Source: Pseudoxanthomonas sp. NC8 (GTDB lineage Bacteria; Pseudomonadota; Gammaproteobacteria; Xanthomonadales; Xanthomonadaceae). From it: a stretch of 64,000 nt of DNA. A model generated the notes under the pieces. The model saw only the letters and a list, made by a program, of their open reading frames with translations. It was not told the DNA's origin and ran no database searches. Both the position numbers and the translations under genes were made by a program. Positions 48,592 through 57,257 of this stretch are shown here, piece after piece. The stretch lies in contig CP060419.1 in assembly GCA_025232375.1 (NCBI GenBank), forward strand, positions 1,983,001-2,047,000. Direction: 5' to 3'. Position 1 is the stretch's first letter. Every line of letters starts with the position of its first letter.

Positions 48592-48761
48592 CTGAACCAC
48601 CTCCGGCACCGGGCCGCATCGACGAACGACAAGGATGACGGCAGCGCGGCCCCGGCGCCAGCCCGCCCGGCCGGGAACGCGGCGCGGCGCACGTTCCGTC
48701 GGCATGGCCCGGAAACCGGCATCAGGGCGGCCTTGCCCGCGCCCGGCGCATGCGCGCATCT

Positions 48762-51140
48762 TCACGGCGGCGGCTCCCGCGGGTCCCACAGCCGTGGCCG
48801 CCAGCTGCGACGCTCGCGCACCGCCAGGCCGCCGCCGTCGAGCCAGATCCGTACCGCTCCCGACCCCGGCGTGGCCAGCACCTCGGCGCCATGGTGTCGC
48901 CAGCGATGCACGACCGCCTCGCGCGGGTGGCCGAACCGGTTTCCGTATCCAGCCGCCACCACCGCCACGCGGGCGCCGGTCGCGGCCACGAAAGCGGCAC
49001 TGGACGATCCGTCGCTGCCGTGATGCGGGACCACGACCACGTCGGCACGGAGTTGCGCCGGATCCCTGAGCAGGCGCGCCTCGACCACCTCGCCGATGTC
49101 GCCCGGCAACAGGATCGCACCGTGTGCGGACTCGATCCTGAGCACGCAGCTGGCTTCGTTGCGCAGGTACGGGAAATGCGGCGGCGGATGCAGGAAGCGG
49201 AACACCACCCCGTCCCACTCCCAGCCGCGGCCGGTAATAAGACGCCCGGCAACGTCGAGCGGCGCCCCGGCCGGAGCACGCGAGTCGACGACCGGCAGGC
49301 CGCGCTGCACCGCCGGCCAGCCCCGGCATGGTCCTTGGTCGGCATGGCTGATCACGACCCGGTCCAGGCGGCGGATACCGAGCGCGCGCAGCGCCGGCAG
49401 CACCGCACGCTCGCCCGCATCCCAGCCATCACGGACCGCCGGACCGGCGTCGTACAGCAGCGCATGGCGCGCCGTGCGCACCACCACCGCCAGCCCCTGC
49501 CCCGCGTCGAGCACATGCAACTCCACCCCGCCGCGCGCCGGCAGCTCACGCGGCGGCCACAGCAGCGGCACCCACAACAGCGCCGCCAGCGCCTTGCCCG
49601 GCACGCCACGCGGCAGCAGCAGCCAGAACGCGCCGGCCAACGCCAGCGGCAGCGCCCAGCCGCGCGCCTCCGGCAGCCACCACAGCGCCAGCGGACTGGC
49701 CGCCATCCGCTCGAACAGCGCCCAGCTCGGTTCGAAGCACCACGCCGCCGCGCGCCACGCCCAGCCCCCGGCGCCGGCATGCATCGCCTCCAGCCCGGTG
49801 CCCAGCAGCGACAGCGGCACGACCACCAGGCTCCACCACGGGACTGCCAGCAGGTTGGCCAGCGGACCGGCCAGCGAGGCCTGCAGGAACAGCACCGCAC
49901 CCAGCGGCAGCAGGCCGGGGTGGCCACGCCCTGCGCGGCGAGGAAGTCGCGCAGCCAGTGCCGCGGCCCCTGCGCCGGCAGGCACCACACCAGCCACGCC
50001 ACCCCGGCGAAGCTGAGCCAGAACCCGGCCTGCAGCACCGCCAGCGGATCGACCAGCAGCATCGCCACCAGCGCCAGCGACAGGGCCTGCCACGGCCCCA
50101 GCGGCCGCCGGGCCAGGCGTGCGCCGGCGACCACCGCGATCATCAGCACGGTGCGCACGGTCGGCAGGGCGAACCCGGCCACCGCCGCATAACCCGCCGC
50201 ACCGAGCACCGCGGCAACCGCCGCCGCCTGCGGGCGCGGCCAGCGCCGGCCCAGCGCCGGCCACAACCACCACAGCGCCGCCGCCAGCCAGGGCGCAGAA
50301 GCCCGCGACCAGACCGACGTGGAAACCGGAGATGGCGATGAGATGGGTGAGCCCCACTGCCCGCAGGGCTTCCCAGTCGTCGTCCGACAGGCCACGGGTA
50401 TCGCCCAGCGCCAGCGCGCGCACGAAGCGCGACGACGGCGAGCCCACCGCCGCGTCGATGCGCCCGGCCATGCGCGCGCGCCATGCATCCACGCCCGACG
50501 CCGGTGCCAGCTGCCGCGCCAGCGCCGGCGAACGCACGTAGCCGGCCGCCGCGATCCGTTGCGCCAGCGCGTGCCGGCCAGCATCGAACCCGCCCGGATT
50601 GGACAGCCCGCGCGGCGCACGCAACTTGAGCTGCAGGCTCCAGCGCGAGCCGGGGCGCAAGGCCATGCGCGGCCCCGCCCGCTCCGCGCCGAAGTCGTCG
50701 TACCACGCCAGCTGCAGACGGCGACCACGCAGCGGTTCCGGCGCCTCGTCGGCTACCCGGAAGTCGAAACGCGTGCGCCGCGCCTCGTGCTGCGGCAGGC
50801 CCAGCACCTTACCGGTGACGCGCACCTCGGCGCCTTCGAGCGCGACCGGCAACCAGCCCGCCAGCGCCCAGCCCGCATGCAGCAGGGCCCACCCCAGCCC
50901 GGCCAGCAGCGCGCCCGCCGCCCGGCCGCGCCACGGCCACGCCCAGCCGAGCACACCCGCAAGCACGCATGTCCCGCGCAGCCACGGCGACGGCAGCGAC
51001 GGCAGCAGCAGTCCGGCCAGCGCACCGGCCAGCAGCGCCGCGGCGCAGGCAGGCGCCAGTGCATGCGGCACCGGCCTGCGCCACGGCGCGGTGGCACCTG
51101 CAGCCGTCGTCCCGGCGGCGACCGCCCCACGCGCGGCCAC
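48762..51140 (-). CDS. comEC: DNA internalisation / competence protein ComEC
   Basis: About 792 aa, inner-membrane. The N-terminal part is an OB-like region with several helices; the Competence domain contains [15 protein letters not shown]; the C-terminal part is a metallo-beta-lactamase-like domain ([28 protein letters not shown]). It moves one DNA strand into the cytoplasm during transformation. The likely start is GTG at 51138-51140, only 3 bases after the intI stop. Several breaks between 50300 and 49300, some compensating. Confidence 0.9.
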   Translation of the reverse strand: MAARGAVAAGTTAAGATAPWRRPVPHALAPACAAALLAGALAGLLLPSLPSPWLRGTCVLAGVLGWAWPWRGRAAGALLAGLGWALLHAGWALAGWLPVALEGAEVRVTGKVLGLPQHEARRTRFDFRVADEAPEPLRGRRLQLAWYDDFGAERAGPRMALRPGSRWSLQLKLRAPRGLSNPGGFDAGRHALAQRIAAAGYVRSPALARQLAPASGVDAWRARMAGRIDAAVGSPSSRFVRALALGDTRGLSDDDWEALRAVGLTHLIAISGFHVGLVAGFCALAGGGAVVVVAGAGPALAAPAGGGGCRGARCGGLCGGGRVRPADRAHRADDRGGRRRTPGPAAAGAVAGPVAGAGGDAAGRSAGGAAGRVLAQLRRGGVAGVVPAGAGAAALAARLPRRAGRGHPGLLPLGAVLFLQASLAGPLANLLAVPWWSLVVVPLSLLGTGLEAMHAGAGGWAWRAAAWCFEPSWALFERMAASPLALWWLPEARGWALPLALAGAFWLLLPRGVPGKALAALLWVPLLWPPRELPARGGVELHVLDAGQGLAVVVRTARHALLYDAGPAVRDGWDAGERAVLPALRALGIRRLDRVVISHADQGPCRGWPAVQRGLPVVDSRAPAGAPLDVAGRLITGRGWEWDGVVFRFLHPPPHFPYLRNEASCVLRIESAHGAILLPGDIGEVVEARLLRDPAQLRADVVVVPHHGSDGSSSAAFVAATGARVAVVAAGYGNRFGHPREAVVHRWRHHGAEVLATPGSGAVRIWLDGGGLAVRERRSWRPRLWDPREPPP

Positions 51141-51143
51141 CGG

Positions 51144-52163
51144 CTACGGATCCAGCGGGCTGCGCACCGCCGACGCCCCCGTCCCAGGACATGCGTATAG
51201 ATCTGCGTGGTCGACAGATCCTTGTGCCCCAGCAGCTCCTGCACCGTGCGGATGTCGTAGCCGGTTTCCAGCAGGTGGATGGCGAAGGAATGGCGCAGGG
51301 TGTGCGCACTGACCGGCTTGTCGATCCCGGCACGGACCCGCGCCCGCTTCAGCGCCCGCGACAGCACCGCATCGTCGAGGTGGTGGCGCGCCCGCGCGCC
51401 GGTTCGCGGATCGAGCGACAGTCGCTGCGCCGGGAACAGGTACTGCCAGCCGAACTCATGCGGCGCTAGGGTACTTGCGTGCCAGCGCATGCGGCAGCCA
51501 GACCCGGCCGCCGCCCGCACCCAGATCACGGTCGTGCAGCAGGCGCACCCGCTCCAGCTCGCGCTGCAGCGGCTCCACCAGCGAACGCGGCAGCACCGTG
51601 CGCCGGTCCTTGCCGCCCTTGCCGTCGCGCACGAGGATCTCCAGACGAGCGAAATCCACATCCTTGACCCGCAACCGCAGCCCTTCCATCAAGCGCATGC
51701 CGGTGCCGTAAAGCAGGCTGGCCAGCAGCCACGGCCGGCCTTCCATGCAGGCCAGCAGGCGCGCCACCTCGCCTGCCGCCAGCACCGTGGGCAATCGCTG
51801 CGGGCGCTTGGCGCGGACCACGTTCTCCAGCCACGGCAGCTCGACGCCGAGGACCTCGCGGTACAGGAACAACAGCGCCGACAGCGCCTGGTTCTGGGTG
51901 CTCGCAGCCACCTGCCCGCGTACCGCCAGCGCGGACAGGAATGCCTCCACCTCCGCAGCGCCGAGCTCGCGCGGATGCCGCCGCCCATTGGCCGCGACGA
52001 AACGGCGGATCCATCCCAGGTACGCCCGCTCCGTGCGCAGGCTGTAATGCTTCAGCCGGATCCGTCGCTGGACCTCGGCAAACAGGCCCGGCCGGCCCGG
52101 CGTGCCCCGGCCGGGCACCGGATCCGTACGGGATTTTTCCCCGCTTTCGGGCGCATAAGACAT
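51144..52163 (-). CDS. intI: integron integrase (tyrosine recombinase)
   Basis: About 340 aa. The catalytic set is present: R in [17 protein letters not shown], HxxR in [19 protein letters not shown], and Y in [12 protein letters not shown]. The extra segment LARKYPSA to [10 protein letters not shown] is the IntI-specific patch that separates integron integrases from XerC/D. ATG at 52161-52163. The frame breaks near 51472 (CCTAGC for about CCAGC) and near 51185 (one G short in a G run; the corrected end is [10 protein letters not shown] and TAG at 51144-51146). It is divergent from the cassettes. No LexA-type site was seen in the upstream region. Confidence 0.93.
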
Positions 52164-52258
52164 ACCGCTTCATCCTTGAAGCAATTGCCTGCAATCCCTG
52201 GCGCCACCGACCAAGCCATGGAACCGGGCAAGGCCTTGAGGCCGGGTAGGATTTCCCC

Positions 52259-52288
52259 TTGACCGGCTGCGACCGCCAAGATGAATAT
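52259..52288 (+). promoter_or_regulatory. candidate cassette promoter (Pc-like)
   Basis: TTGACC at 52259-52264 and GAATAT at 52283-52288, 18 bases apart, lie between intI and the first cassette and face the array. The -10 box is weak. Motif call only. Confidence 0.4.
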
Positions 52289-52289
52289 G

Positions 52290-52330
52290 CCGCGCATACC
52301 CCCGGATCTGGGGGCTACTTAGAGTTAGGC
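52290..52330 (+). other. putative attI recombination site
   Basis: GTTAGGC at 52324-52330 is the crossover 7-mer (G/TTAGGC), and its tail matches the R'' box GCCTAAC of the first attC, as expected for the left end of cassette 1. A CCCCCGGATCTGGGGG dyad lies just upstream. The left limit is arbitrary. Confidence 0.6.
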
Positions 52331-52338
52331 CCCCTTCG

Positions 52339-52806
52339 ATGGCGCTCGTCTCCCGAACTATTTTGGTCAATGGATCGCCCGAAGAGGTGTTCGACCTTAC
52401 GCAGGACTATTCGGTCCGAACCGCTTGGGATCCGTTCCCCGAGCGCTACGCTCTTCGCTCGCCGTCGGGCTCGCCCGAACCGGGGGCAGAGGTCCATATC
52501 CGCGCCAAGAATGGTCACGAAATGACCGTTCGCTATGTCAGTTTCAATCGCCCCAGGGCAGCCGCGATGGCCATGGTTTCTGGGCCGTGGTTCCTCGAGG
52601 AATTTGCTGGGACGTGGCAGTTCAAACCGGCCGCCGATGGGCAGACAGAAGTCACTTTCAAATACCGGATCGTGCCTAAACCCCACTGGCTCGCATGGTT
52701 TCTGCGTCCCTTGCTCACGCACTCCTTTGCACGACACTCGGAACGGCGACTGGAAGGTCTGAAACGGTATGCTGCGGTGCATCTGGGTTTGCTGCGGCAG
52801 GCCTAA
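52339..52806 (+). CDS. cassette 1: SRPBCC family protein
   Basis: 155 aa. The START/polyketide-cyclase-like fold is suggested by the N-terminal VSRTILVNGSPEEVFDLTQDYSVRTAWDP and the alternating strands FKPAADGQTEVTFKYRI, with a long C-terminal helix. Such proteins bind hydrophobic ligands; no substrate can be named. The stop is the TAA of attC R''. As the first cassette it should receive the strongest Pc transcription. Confidence 0.75.
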   Translation: MALVSRTILVNGSPEEVFDLTQDYSVRTAWDPFPERYALRSPSGSPEPGAEVHIRAKNGHEMTVRYVSFNRPRAAAMAMVSGPWFLEEFAGTWQFKPAADGQTEVTFKYRIVPKPHWLAWFLRPLLTHSFARHSERRLEGLKRYAAVHLGLLRQA

Positions 52807-52860
52807 CAATTCGTCCAAGCCGACGCCGCTTCGCGGCGCGGCTTAACTCAGGCGTTAGGC
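52801..52860 (+). repeat. attC 1
   Basis: R'' GCCTAAC and R' GTTAGGC; hairpin arms CGACGCC/GGCGCG around GCTTCGC. TAA ends the cassette 1 gene. Confidence 0.9.
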
Positions 52861-52864
52861 CGCT

Positions 52865-53092
52865 ATGCAGCGCTACCCAGACGGCACTCCATTCCTCGTC
52901 GGTGATCATCTGCTCATTGAGCATGGCCGCACGCCGGCCACAATCGAGCACCTCATCGTTAGTGGCGAGGAGATGGCCAACTGGGGGCTGGACGAACCAG
53001 GGCTTATGCTGCTCTCTCCGCCCTTCGGCCGAGTCTTCTGGCCATTTGAGACAATGAACCATGACATCCCGGTCTTCGTTTCTCGTGGTTAA
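52865..53092 (+). CDS. cassette 2: hypothetical protein
   Basis: 75 aa, soluble, starting MQRYPDGTPFLVGDHLL. A small beta-rich protein; the IEHLIVSGEEMANWGLDEPG segment faintly recalls cassette 12. No known family recognised. Confidence 0.6.
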   Translation: MQRYPDGTPFLVGDHLLIEHGRTPATIEHLIVSGEEMANWGLDEPGLMLLSPPFGRVFWPFETMNHDIPVFVSRG

Positions 53093-53144
53093 GAGCCAAG
53101 ATCTGCGTTGTAGTCCACGGGTCGCCTGCGGTGGGCGTGGCGCG

Positions 53145-53204
53145 GCCTAACAATTCATTCAAGCCGAACCCGCTTCGCGGGTCGGCTTAATTCAGGCGTT
53201 AGGC
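53145..53204 (+). repeat. attC 2
   Basis: R'' GCCTAAC, R' GTTAGGC; arms AACCC/GGGT around GCTTCGC. Confidence 0.92.
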
Positions 53205-53208
53205 CGCT

Positions 53209-53463
53209 ATGACAACTCAAAATCTCGTGACGGTCATCGGCATCATCCTTCAAGTGACGGGTGCACTATTTCTCGTCTTCCAAGCCTTTCGGACTTCTCG
53301 CAAACTTGGCAAGTACAACGCACAGGTCACGTACGACAACTTCAGCTCTATCATCGCGGACCTGGCTCGTGAGCTGGGCGGACAATTCCAACAGCAATTA
53401 TTGGGATTTCTCTTTGTGCTGGTCGGTTCTGCTCTTCAGCTGTATGGCGCAGTCGCGGCCTAA
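53209..53463 (+). CDS. cassette 3: small membrane protein
   Basis: 84 aa with a helix at each end (LVTVIGIILQVTGALFLVFQAF and LLGFLFVLVGSALQLYGAVAA) and a soluble loop of about 40 residues. Ends on the attC TAA. No family recognised. Confidence 0.65.
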   Translation: MTTQNLVTVIGIILQVTGALFLVFQAFRTSRKLGKYNAQVTYDNFSSIIADLARELGGQFQQQLLGFLFVLVGSALQLYGAVAA

Positions 53464-53517
53464 CAATTTATTCAAGCCGAAGCCGCTTCGCGGCTCGGCT
53501 TAATTCAGGCGTTAGGC
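53458..53517 (+). repeat. attC 3
   Basis: R'' GCCTAAC, R' GTTAGGC; arms AAGCC/GGCT around GCTTCGC. Confidence 0.92.
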
Positions 53518-53533
53518 TGCTGGGACTGGCGTG

Positions 53534-53857
53534 ATGAACGACCTTAAATCAAAAACGCTGTTCCTCTTGGCTGTACTTCTAATCTTGGCAGTGATACAGC
53601 CAGGAAGCTTCGCCATGGCTGGGGCACTCGCCGGACTTGCAGCCTATCTAATTTCACGGTGGGTATACCGTCCTGTACCGTCTTACAGGTCCGCGTTGAT
53701 TGCGGGAGCCATCTCCCTCTTAGCGTTGCTGATTGGGCTCTTTGGTGCTTCGCAAATCTCGCGGATCGGAATCTTTGTTGCTACCTTCATGGGCAGCATT
53801 GCAGTGCTGGAGGTGGTGCTCCGTGCATGGGCCGCAAAGCATGGGGCAGCAGCCTAA
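53534..53857 (+). CDS. cassette 4: membrane protein
   Basis: About 107 aa, four hydrophobic stretches (LFLLAVLLILAVIQPG, MAGALAGLAAYLIS, LIAGAISLLALLIGLFG, IGIFVATFMGSIAVLEVVL). ATG at 53534; a GTG directly before it is an alternative start. Ends on the attC TAA. Confidence 0.65.
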   Translation: MNDLKSKTLFLLAVLLILAVIQPGSFAMAGALAGLAAYLISRWVYRPVPSYRSALIAGAISLLALLIGLFGASQISRIGIFVATFMGSIAVLEVVLRAWAAKHGAAA

Positions 53858-53911
53858 CAATTCATTCAAGCCGAAGCCGCTTCGCGGCTCGGCTTAATTC
53901 GGGCGTTAGAC
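53852..53911 (+). repeat. attC 4
   Basis: R'' GCCTAAC, R' GTTAGAC; arms AAGCC/GGCT. Confidence 0.92.
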
Positions 53912-53937
53912 CAGTTCATAACCAAAGGGAGGCGGGA

Positions 53938-54165
53938 ATGATCAGGACTTCAGGAGCGGCACTTTTCACCACTTTCGCGCTTATGCCGACGTTTGCGCTG
54001 GCAAGTGAGGGGTTGAATCAAGCTGCATCTCGCGCCGGCTACGCACACGGGCAGTTCATGGGTCAATTTCTCCCCTACGTTGTGGTCGCAGTCATAGCCG
54101 TAGGGGCTTGGCTTGGTTGGCGCGCTTGGAAGTCGCGCCGCAACCGCAAGCGTGGCGATGTCTAA
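53938..54165 (+). CDS. cassette 5: small secreted or membrane protein
   Basis: 75 aa. GGGAGG lies 5 bases upstream of the ATG. A signal-like N-terminus ending LMPTFALA is followed by a short loop, one membrane helix (YVVVAVIAVGAWLGW) and a basic tail KSRRNRKRGDV. Ends on the attC TAA. Confidence 0.65.
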   Translation: MIRTSGAALFTTFALMPTFALASEGLNQAASRAGYAHGQFMGQFLPYVVVAVIAVGAWLGWRAWKSRRNRKRGDV

Positions 54166-54219
54166 CTACTCATTCAAGCCGACGTTGCTTCGCAACGCGG
54201 CTTAACTCAAGCGTTAGAC
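54160..54219 (+). repeat. attC 5
   Basis: R'' GTCTAAC, R' GTTAGAC; arms ACGTT/AACG, a unique stem that is still fully paired. Confidence 0.92.
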
Positions 54220-54223
54220 CGCT

Positions 54224-54445
54224 ATGACAGCTACGCATCTTGCTGAAACAACGAGTCAGATCAGCAGCATGCTTATCGTCGTGGCTGGAGCATTTGTGGC
54301 TACCGGGGTCCTCGGATTTCTCGCTGCCCGGTGGTTAGGCGGCAGGTCCAAGCCAAAACGCCAAGCGATCTTCACCGTCGTGTCTGGCGTCTGCTTTCTC
54401 GGCATCATGTACTACGTCTACTTGCACATGGCAGGCCGTGCGTGA
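54224..54445 (+). CDS. cassette 6: small membrane protein
   Basis: 73 aa with two helices (SSMLIVVAGAFVATGVLGFLAA and AIFTVVSGVCFLGIMYYVYL) joined by a basic loop GGRSKPKRQ. Family unknown. Confidence 0.62.
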   Translation: MTATHLAETTSQISSMLIVVAGAFVATGVLGFLAARWLGGRSKPKRQAIFTVVSGVCFLGIMYYVYLHMAGRA

Positions 54446-54456
54446 CTAAGGTCGCG

Positions 54457-54516
54457 GTCTAACAACTCATTCAAGCCGAACCCGCTTCGCGGCTCGGCTT
54501 AACTCAGGCGTTAGAC
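54457..54516 (+). repeat. attC 6
   Basis: R'' GTCTAAC, R' GTTAGAC; arms AACCC/GGCT carry one mismatch, unlike the other sites. Confidence 0.9.
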
Positions 54517-54529
54517 GAAGGAGGGGCAA

Positions 54530-54805
54530 TTGAAACGTCTTGGGCGATCTGCGGTATGGGCCACGGGTATAACCGGGACAGGCGCATGTCTCTTGGTAAT
54601 CCCGGCCATGAAGTATCTAATTTTCATCTTTGTAATGTTGATCGCTATGTTTTTCCATGGAATTGGGGTTCCAGGCTTGGGTACGCCAAACAACGGATTC
54701 TTCGTTCCCACGCCTGCCGGGATTGTTCTTGCGGTCGTAGCAATATGGTCCGCAGCGTTTGCTTTTGTATTCATTATTGAGCGCAGGGACGAGCCAGATG
54801 AGTAA
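54530..54805 (+). CDS. cassette 7: membrane protein
   Basis: Up to 91 aa from a TTG at 54530 with GAGGGG just upstream; the next ATG in frame (54608) would give 65 aa. Helices around IFIFVMLIAMFFHGIG and GIVLAVVAIWSAAFAFVFII, acidic end RRDEPDE. Unknown family. Confidence 0.55.
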   Translation: MKRLGRSAVWATGITGTGACLLVIPAMKYLIFIFVMLIAMFFHGIGVPGLGTPNNGFFVPTPAGIVLAVVAIWSAAFAFVFIIERRDEPDE

Positions 54806-54832
54806 TGAAGCTAGATCAGTGTCGGAAGCAAT

Positions 54833-54892
54833 GTCTAACAACTCATTCAAGCCGACGCCGCTTCGCGGCGCGGCTTAACTCAGGCGTTAGGC
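54833..54892 (+). repeat. attC 7
   Basis: R'' GTCTAAC, R' GTTAGGC; arms ACGCC/GGCGC. Confidence 0.92.
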
Positions 54893-54897
54893 CTCAC

Positions 54898-55146
54898 ATG
54901 ACAGATTCAAGAGAATCCCTCCCCGAAGCACTCGTAGTGGTTGAGCGAAACGGAGTTCACCGCATCGAGATTCGAGAGGTGCTGCAAGACGGAGACTCTT
55001 ACTTCCTTGTCTTCGCTAGATCAGACGGTACAGGAGTGCGAGTTCCAATTGATGGGACAAAGCTCAAGAAGACAGTAGATGGGCGGGTGCCAGCGGATTT
55101 GATCTACAACGGCGGAGCACTCGTCGCACCACAGCAGGATGTTTGA
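54898..55146 (+). CDS. cassette 8: small soluble hypothetical protein
   Basis: 82 aa, beta-rich (VVVERNGVHRIEIREV, SYFLVFARSDGTGVRVPID). No membrane segment. The ATG is 6 bases past attC 7. Family unknown. Confidence 0.6.
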   Translation: MTDSRESLPEALVVVERNGVHRIEIREVLQDGDSYFLVFARSDGTGVRVPIDGTKLKKTVDGRVPADLIYNGGALVAPQQDV

Positions 55147-55172
55147 GATCTCGGCCCGCCCGGAGGGGTGAG

Positions 55173-55232
55173 GCCTAACAATTCATTCAAGCCGACACCG
55201 CTTCGCGGTGTGGCTTAATTCAGGCGTTGGGC
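55173..55232 (+). repeat. attC 8
   Basis: R'' GCCTAAC, R' GTTGGGC; arms ACACC/GGTGT. Confidence 0.9.
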
Positions 55233-55485
55233 GGTGTAAAAGCGCGAGGTTGGGGGGCGTATGGATCGGATGGTTCGCATCGCTGTAAGGCGCTCACCTC
55301 CGGTGAGTTGGCTGGGGTCATTCTTCTTCGGATACGGGGTCGAGCGCGCGGTTGGGTTCGCTGCGGAGGGTTCTTCGGGGTCGGTCAGGTTGGCGGCGGA
55401 CAGGTCGCGTAGCGCGCGTTGGGGTCAGCAGCTTCGGTCTTTCGGATCGGCCGTCCTGCCCGACCTAATGTCGTGCTCTCGTCCC
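55233..55485 (+). other. cassette 9: no convincing gene
   Basis: 253 bp, G-rich. The only frames (55227-55412 and 55261-55536) have low-complexity products and poor starts; one runs into attC 9. It may be a non-coding cassette. Confidence 0.5.
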
Positions 55486-55545
55486 GCCCAACAATGCGTT
55501 CAAGCCGACGCCGCTTCGCGGCGCGGCTTAACTTAGGCGTTAGAG
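55486..55545 (+). repeat. attC 9
   Basis: R'' GCCCAAC, R' GTTAGAG; arms ACGCC/GGCGC. The rare R'' matches the rare R' of attC 8. Confidence 0.88.
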
Positions 55546-55548
55546 ATC

Positions 55549-56076
55549 ATGGAAGACTTCCCGGAAGATCACGGAGAGCAAGTCAAGGAGATCTATGCAC
55601 GGTTTGGCTTGGCCATCTATCAAGCACAGTGCTTAGAGCATGGATTGGTCAATGCGTTAGTAATGCTTGATCTCATCCCAAATGAGCGTCACAAGGCCAA
55701 AAGCAGATCCGAGTGGGAAGGCTTAGTTGATTCCTTTATGGACTCTAAGTTTGAACTGACCCTTGGAAGGCTAATCAAAGCATTAGCCGCTGTTACAGCC
55801 GTACCAGATAACCTTGGTCAAAATCTTGCTTCCGCACTCAAGCTGCGCAACTATCTGGCTCACCACTACTTCCGCGAACGCTCAGAAGCCTTTGTGAGCG
55901 CCGCAGGCCGGAGGCGAATGTTTGATGAGCTCGTTGAGTGGCACGGTCAATTGTCTAAGGCCGACGATGAGCTCTCTCTTGTTGTTGCACCTGCAGCGGC
56001 TCGCGCAGGACTCACGCCTGACTTACAAGACAAATTGTTCAGGGAGCTTCTTGAGCGCGCGCAGCATGATCTCTAA
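55549..56076 (+). CDS. cassette 10: HEPN-like hypothetical protein
   Basis: 175 aa, mostly helical and soluble. LKLRNYLAHHYFRERSEAF at about residues 101-119 contains R-N-Y-L-A-H, that is R-x4-H, followed by a YF pair, which is the pattern of HEPN-type nucleic-acid nucleases used in toxin and phage-defence systems. It is the longest intact single frame of the array, with lower GC than the chromosome. No antitoxin gene lies in the same cassette. Ends on the attC TAA. The HEPN link is by motif only. Confidence 0.6.
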   Translation: MEDFPEDHGEQVKEIYARFGLAIYQAQCLEHGLVNALVMLDLIPNERHKAKSRSEWEGLVDSFMDSKFELTLGRLIKALAAVTAVPDNLGQNLASALKLRNYLAHHYFRERSEAFVSAAGRRRMFDELVEWHGQLSKADDELSLVVAPAAARAGLTPDLQDKLFRELLERAQHDL

Positions 56077-56130
56077 CAGTTCGTTCAAGCCGACGCCGCT
56101 TCGCGGCGCGGCTTAACTCAGGCGTTAGGC
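56071..56130 (+). repeat. attC 10
   Basis: R'' CTCTAAC, R' GTTAGGC; arms ACGCC/GGCGC. R'' is the exact complement of attC 9 R'. Confidence 0.92.
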
Positions 56131-56145
56131 CGCTAAAGGAGAGAC

Positions 56146-56425
56146 ATGATTCGTTCCCGCAAAAGATCCCTGCTTATTGCATCTTTTGTCTGGGTGCTTC
56201 TCATTGTTGGCGGCGCATTTCTCGCCTATCCATCGATCGGCCCAATCGCCGCATCTATCGAGCCAAACCCCTTCTGGTCTGTGTTAGCCACGGGCGATCC
56301 CACCGCTCCATTCCGCGTGCACCTCAAGGTTGGTTCGTGGCTTGCCTTGGTCTCTTGGCCCGGTTGCTCTACTCTGGCTTGTGGCCATCATTCGCAGGCG
56401 GCAGCGGTCTGAACACGCGGCCTAA
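56146..56425 (+). CDS. cassette 11: small membrane protein
   Basis: AAGGAGA lies 5 bases before the ATG. An N-terminal helix (LLIASFVWVLLIVGGAFLAY) is followed by a loop. At CCTTGG near 56347 one T appears inserted; without it the frame gives a second helix (GPVALLWLVAII) and a basic tail RRRQRSEHAA ending on the attC TAA. The uncorrected frame ends at 56412 with an unlikely tail. Family unknown. Confidence 0.55.
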
Positions 56426-56479
56426 CAATTCATTCAAGCCGAACCCGCTTCGCGGGTCGGCTTAATTCGGGCGTTAGGC
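56420..56479 (+). repeat. attC 11
   Basis: R'' GCCTAAC, R' GTTAGGC; arms AACCC/GGGT. Confidence 0.92.
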
Positions 56480-56482
56480 CTC

Positions 56483-56674
56483 ATGAAGCCATCCGGCGAT
56501 CAACACAGTGACTTCATGGCTCATCGCCCTGTGCCGGGCGTTGCGTTTGAGCACAATGACTCCGTTCTAGTCATATCTGGAGTGCATGCTGGAAGTGGCG
56601 GGGCAATTATCAGCATCGAAGAGCTAGGTGAAGATCCGGCATTATGGTTGAGCTGGGGTCCGGCCAAGATGTGA
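56483..56674 (+). CDS. cassette 12: small hypothetical protein
   Basis: 63 aa, soluble. SVLVISGVHAGSGGAIISIEELGEDP looks like a small SH3-type beta barrel (KOW-like). ATG 3 bases past attC 11. Unknown family. Confidence 0.55.
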   Translation: MKPSGDQHSDFMAHRPVPGVAFEHNDSVLVISGVHAGSGGAIISIEELGEDPALWLSWGPAKM

Positions 56675-56706
56675 TCATCAGGCAGTCACTGCTGCGGGCA
56701 GATGAG

Positions 56707-56766
56707 GCCTAACAATTCATTCAAGCCGAACCGGCTTCGCCGGTCGGCTTAACTCAGGCGTTAGGC
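56707..56766 (+). repeat. attC 12
   Basis: R'' GCCTAAC, R' GTTAGGC; arms AACCGG/CCGGT. Confidence 0.92.
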
Positions 56767-56769
56767 GGC

Positions 56770-57200
56770 ATGGCCACATCGTCGGCAACTCGGGCAAAGA
56801 ACATCGCGGTGGCGGTTGCCGCTCTCGCGGTCGTTGCTCTTAGCACATGGGTCAGCCTTGATCCCAAGTTCTACTACTTCCCTCATGACGTCGGTCCGGC
56901 CGCTTGGAGCCATCCAACGGGTCATTTATGGTCGTCTGTGTGCTCTACGTGGCCGAGGCAGCGTTTCTCGCATGGTCGTTGCAACTTGGCCGCCGCCTAT
57001 GGCGCCGTACGGCCATCGCCGCATTGATCTTCGCGCCCTGGGCAGCATTCTCGTCCATCTTCGTTGTACACGCGCCGGTTTATCTGCACGTTCACCTGCT
57101 GTGGACCTGGCTTGTCCTAGCTGTGTTGGTCGTGGTCACTGTCGGGTCTGCTGCCCGGCACGTGGCGGATCGCATGCGTGGCGTCTCTCATGCCGCCTAA
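56770..57200 (+). CDS. cassette 13: membrane protein, frame broken
   Basis: The first frame (56770-57027) starts MATSSATRAKNIAVAVAALAVV; the second (to 57200) contributes VVCVLYVAEAAFLAWSLQLG, IAALIFAPWAAFSSIFVVHA and WLVLAVLVVVTVG. Joined near 56910 they make a four-helix protein of about 143 aa ending on the attC TAA. The break could be real or a sequence error. Confidence 0.5.
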
Positions 57201-57253
57201 CAATTCATTCAAGCCGAACCGGCTTCGCCGGTCGGCTTAACTAGGCGTTAGGC
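57195..57253 (+). repeat. attC 13
   Basis: R'' GCCTAAC, R' GTTAGGC; arms AACCGG/CCGGT; 59 bp, one base short before R'. Confidence 0.9.
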
Positions 57254-57257
57254 GGCA

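Noticed and set aside
52164..52258. LexA box in front of intI
   Set aside because: SOS control of intI is known in other integrons, but I saw no convincing LexA-type dyad in this interval.
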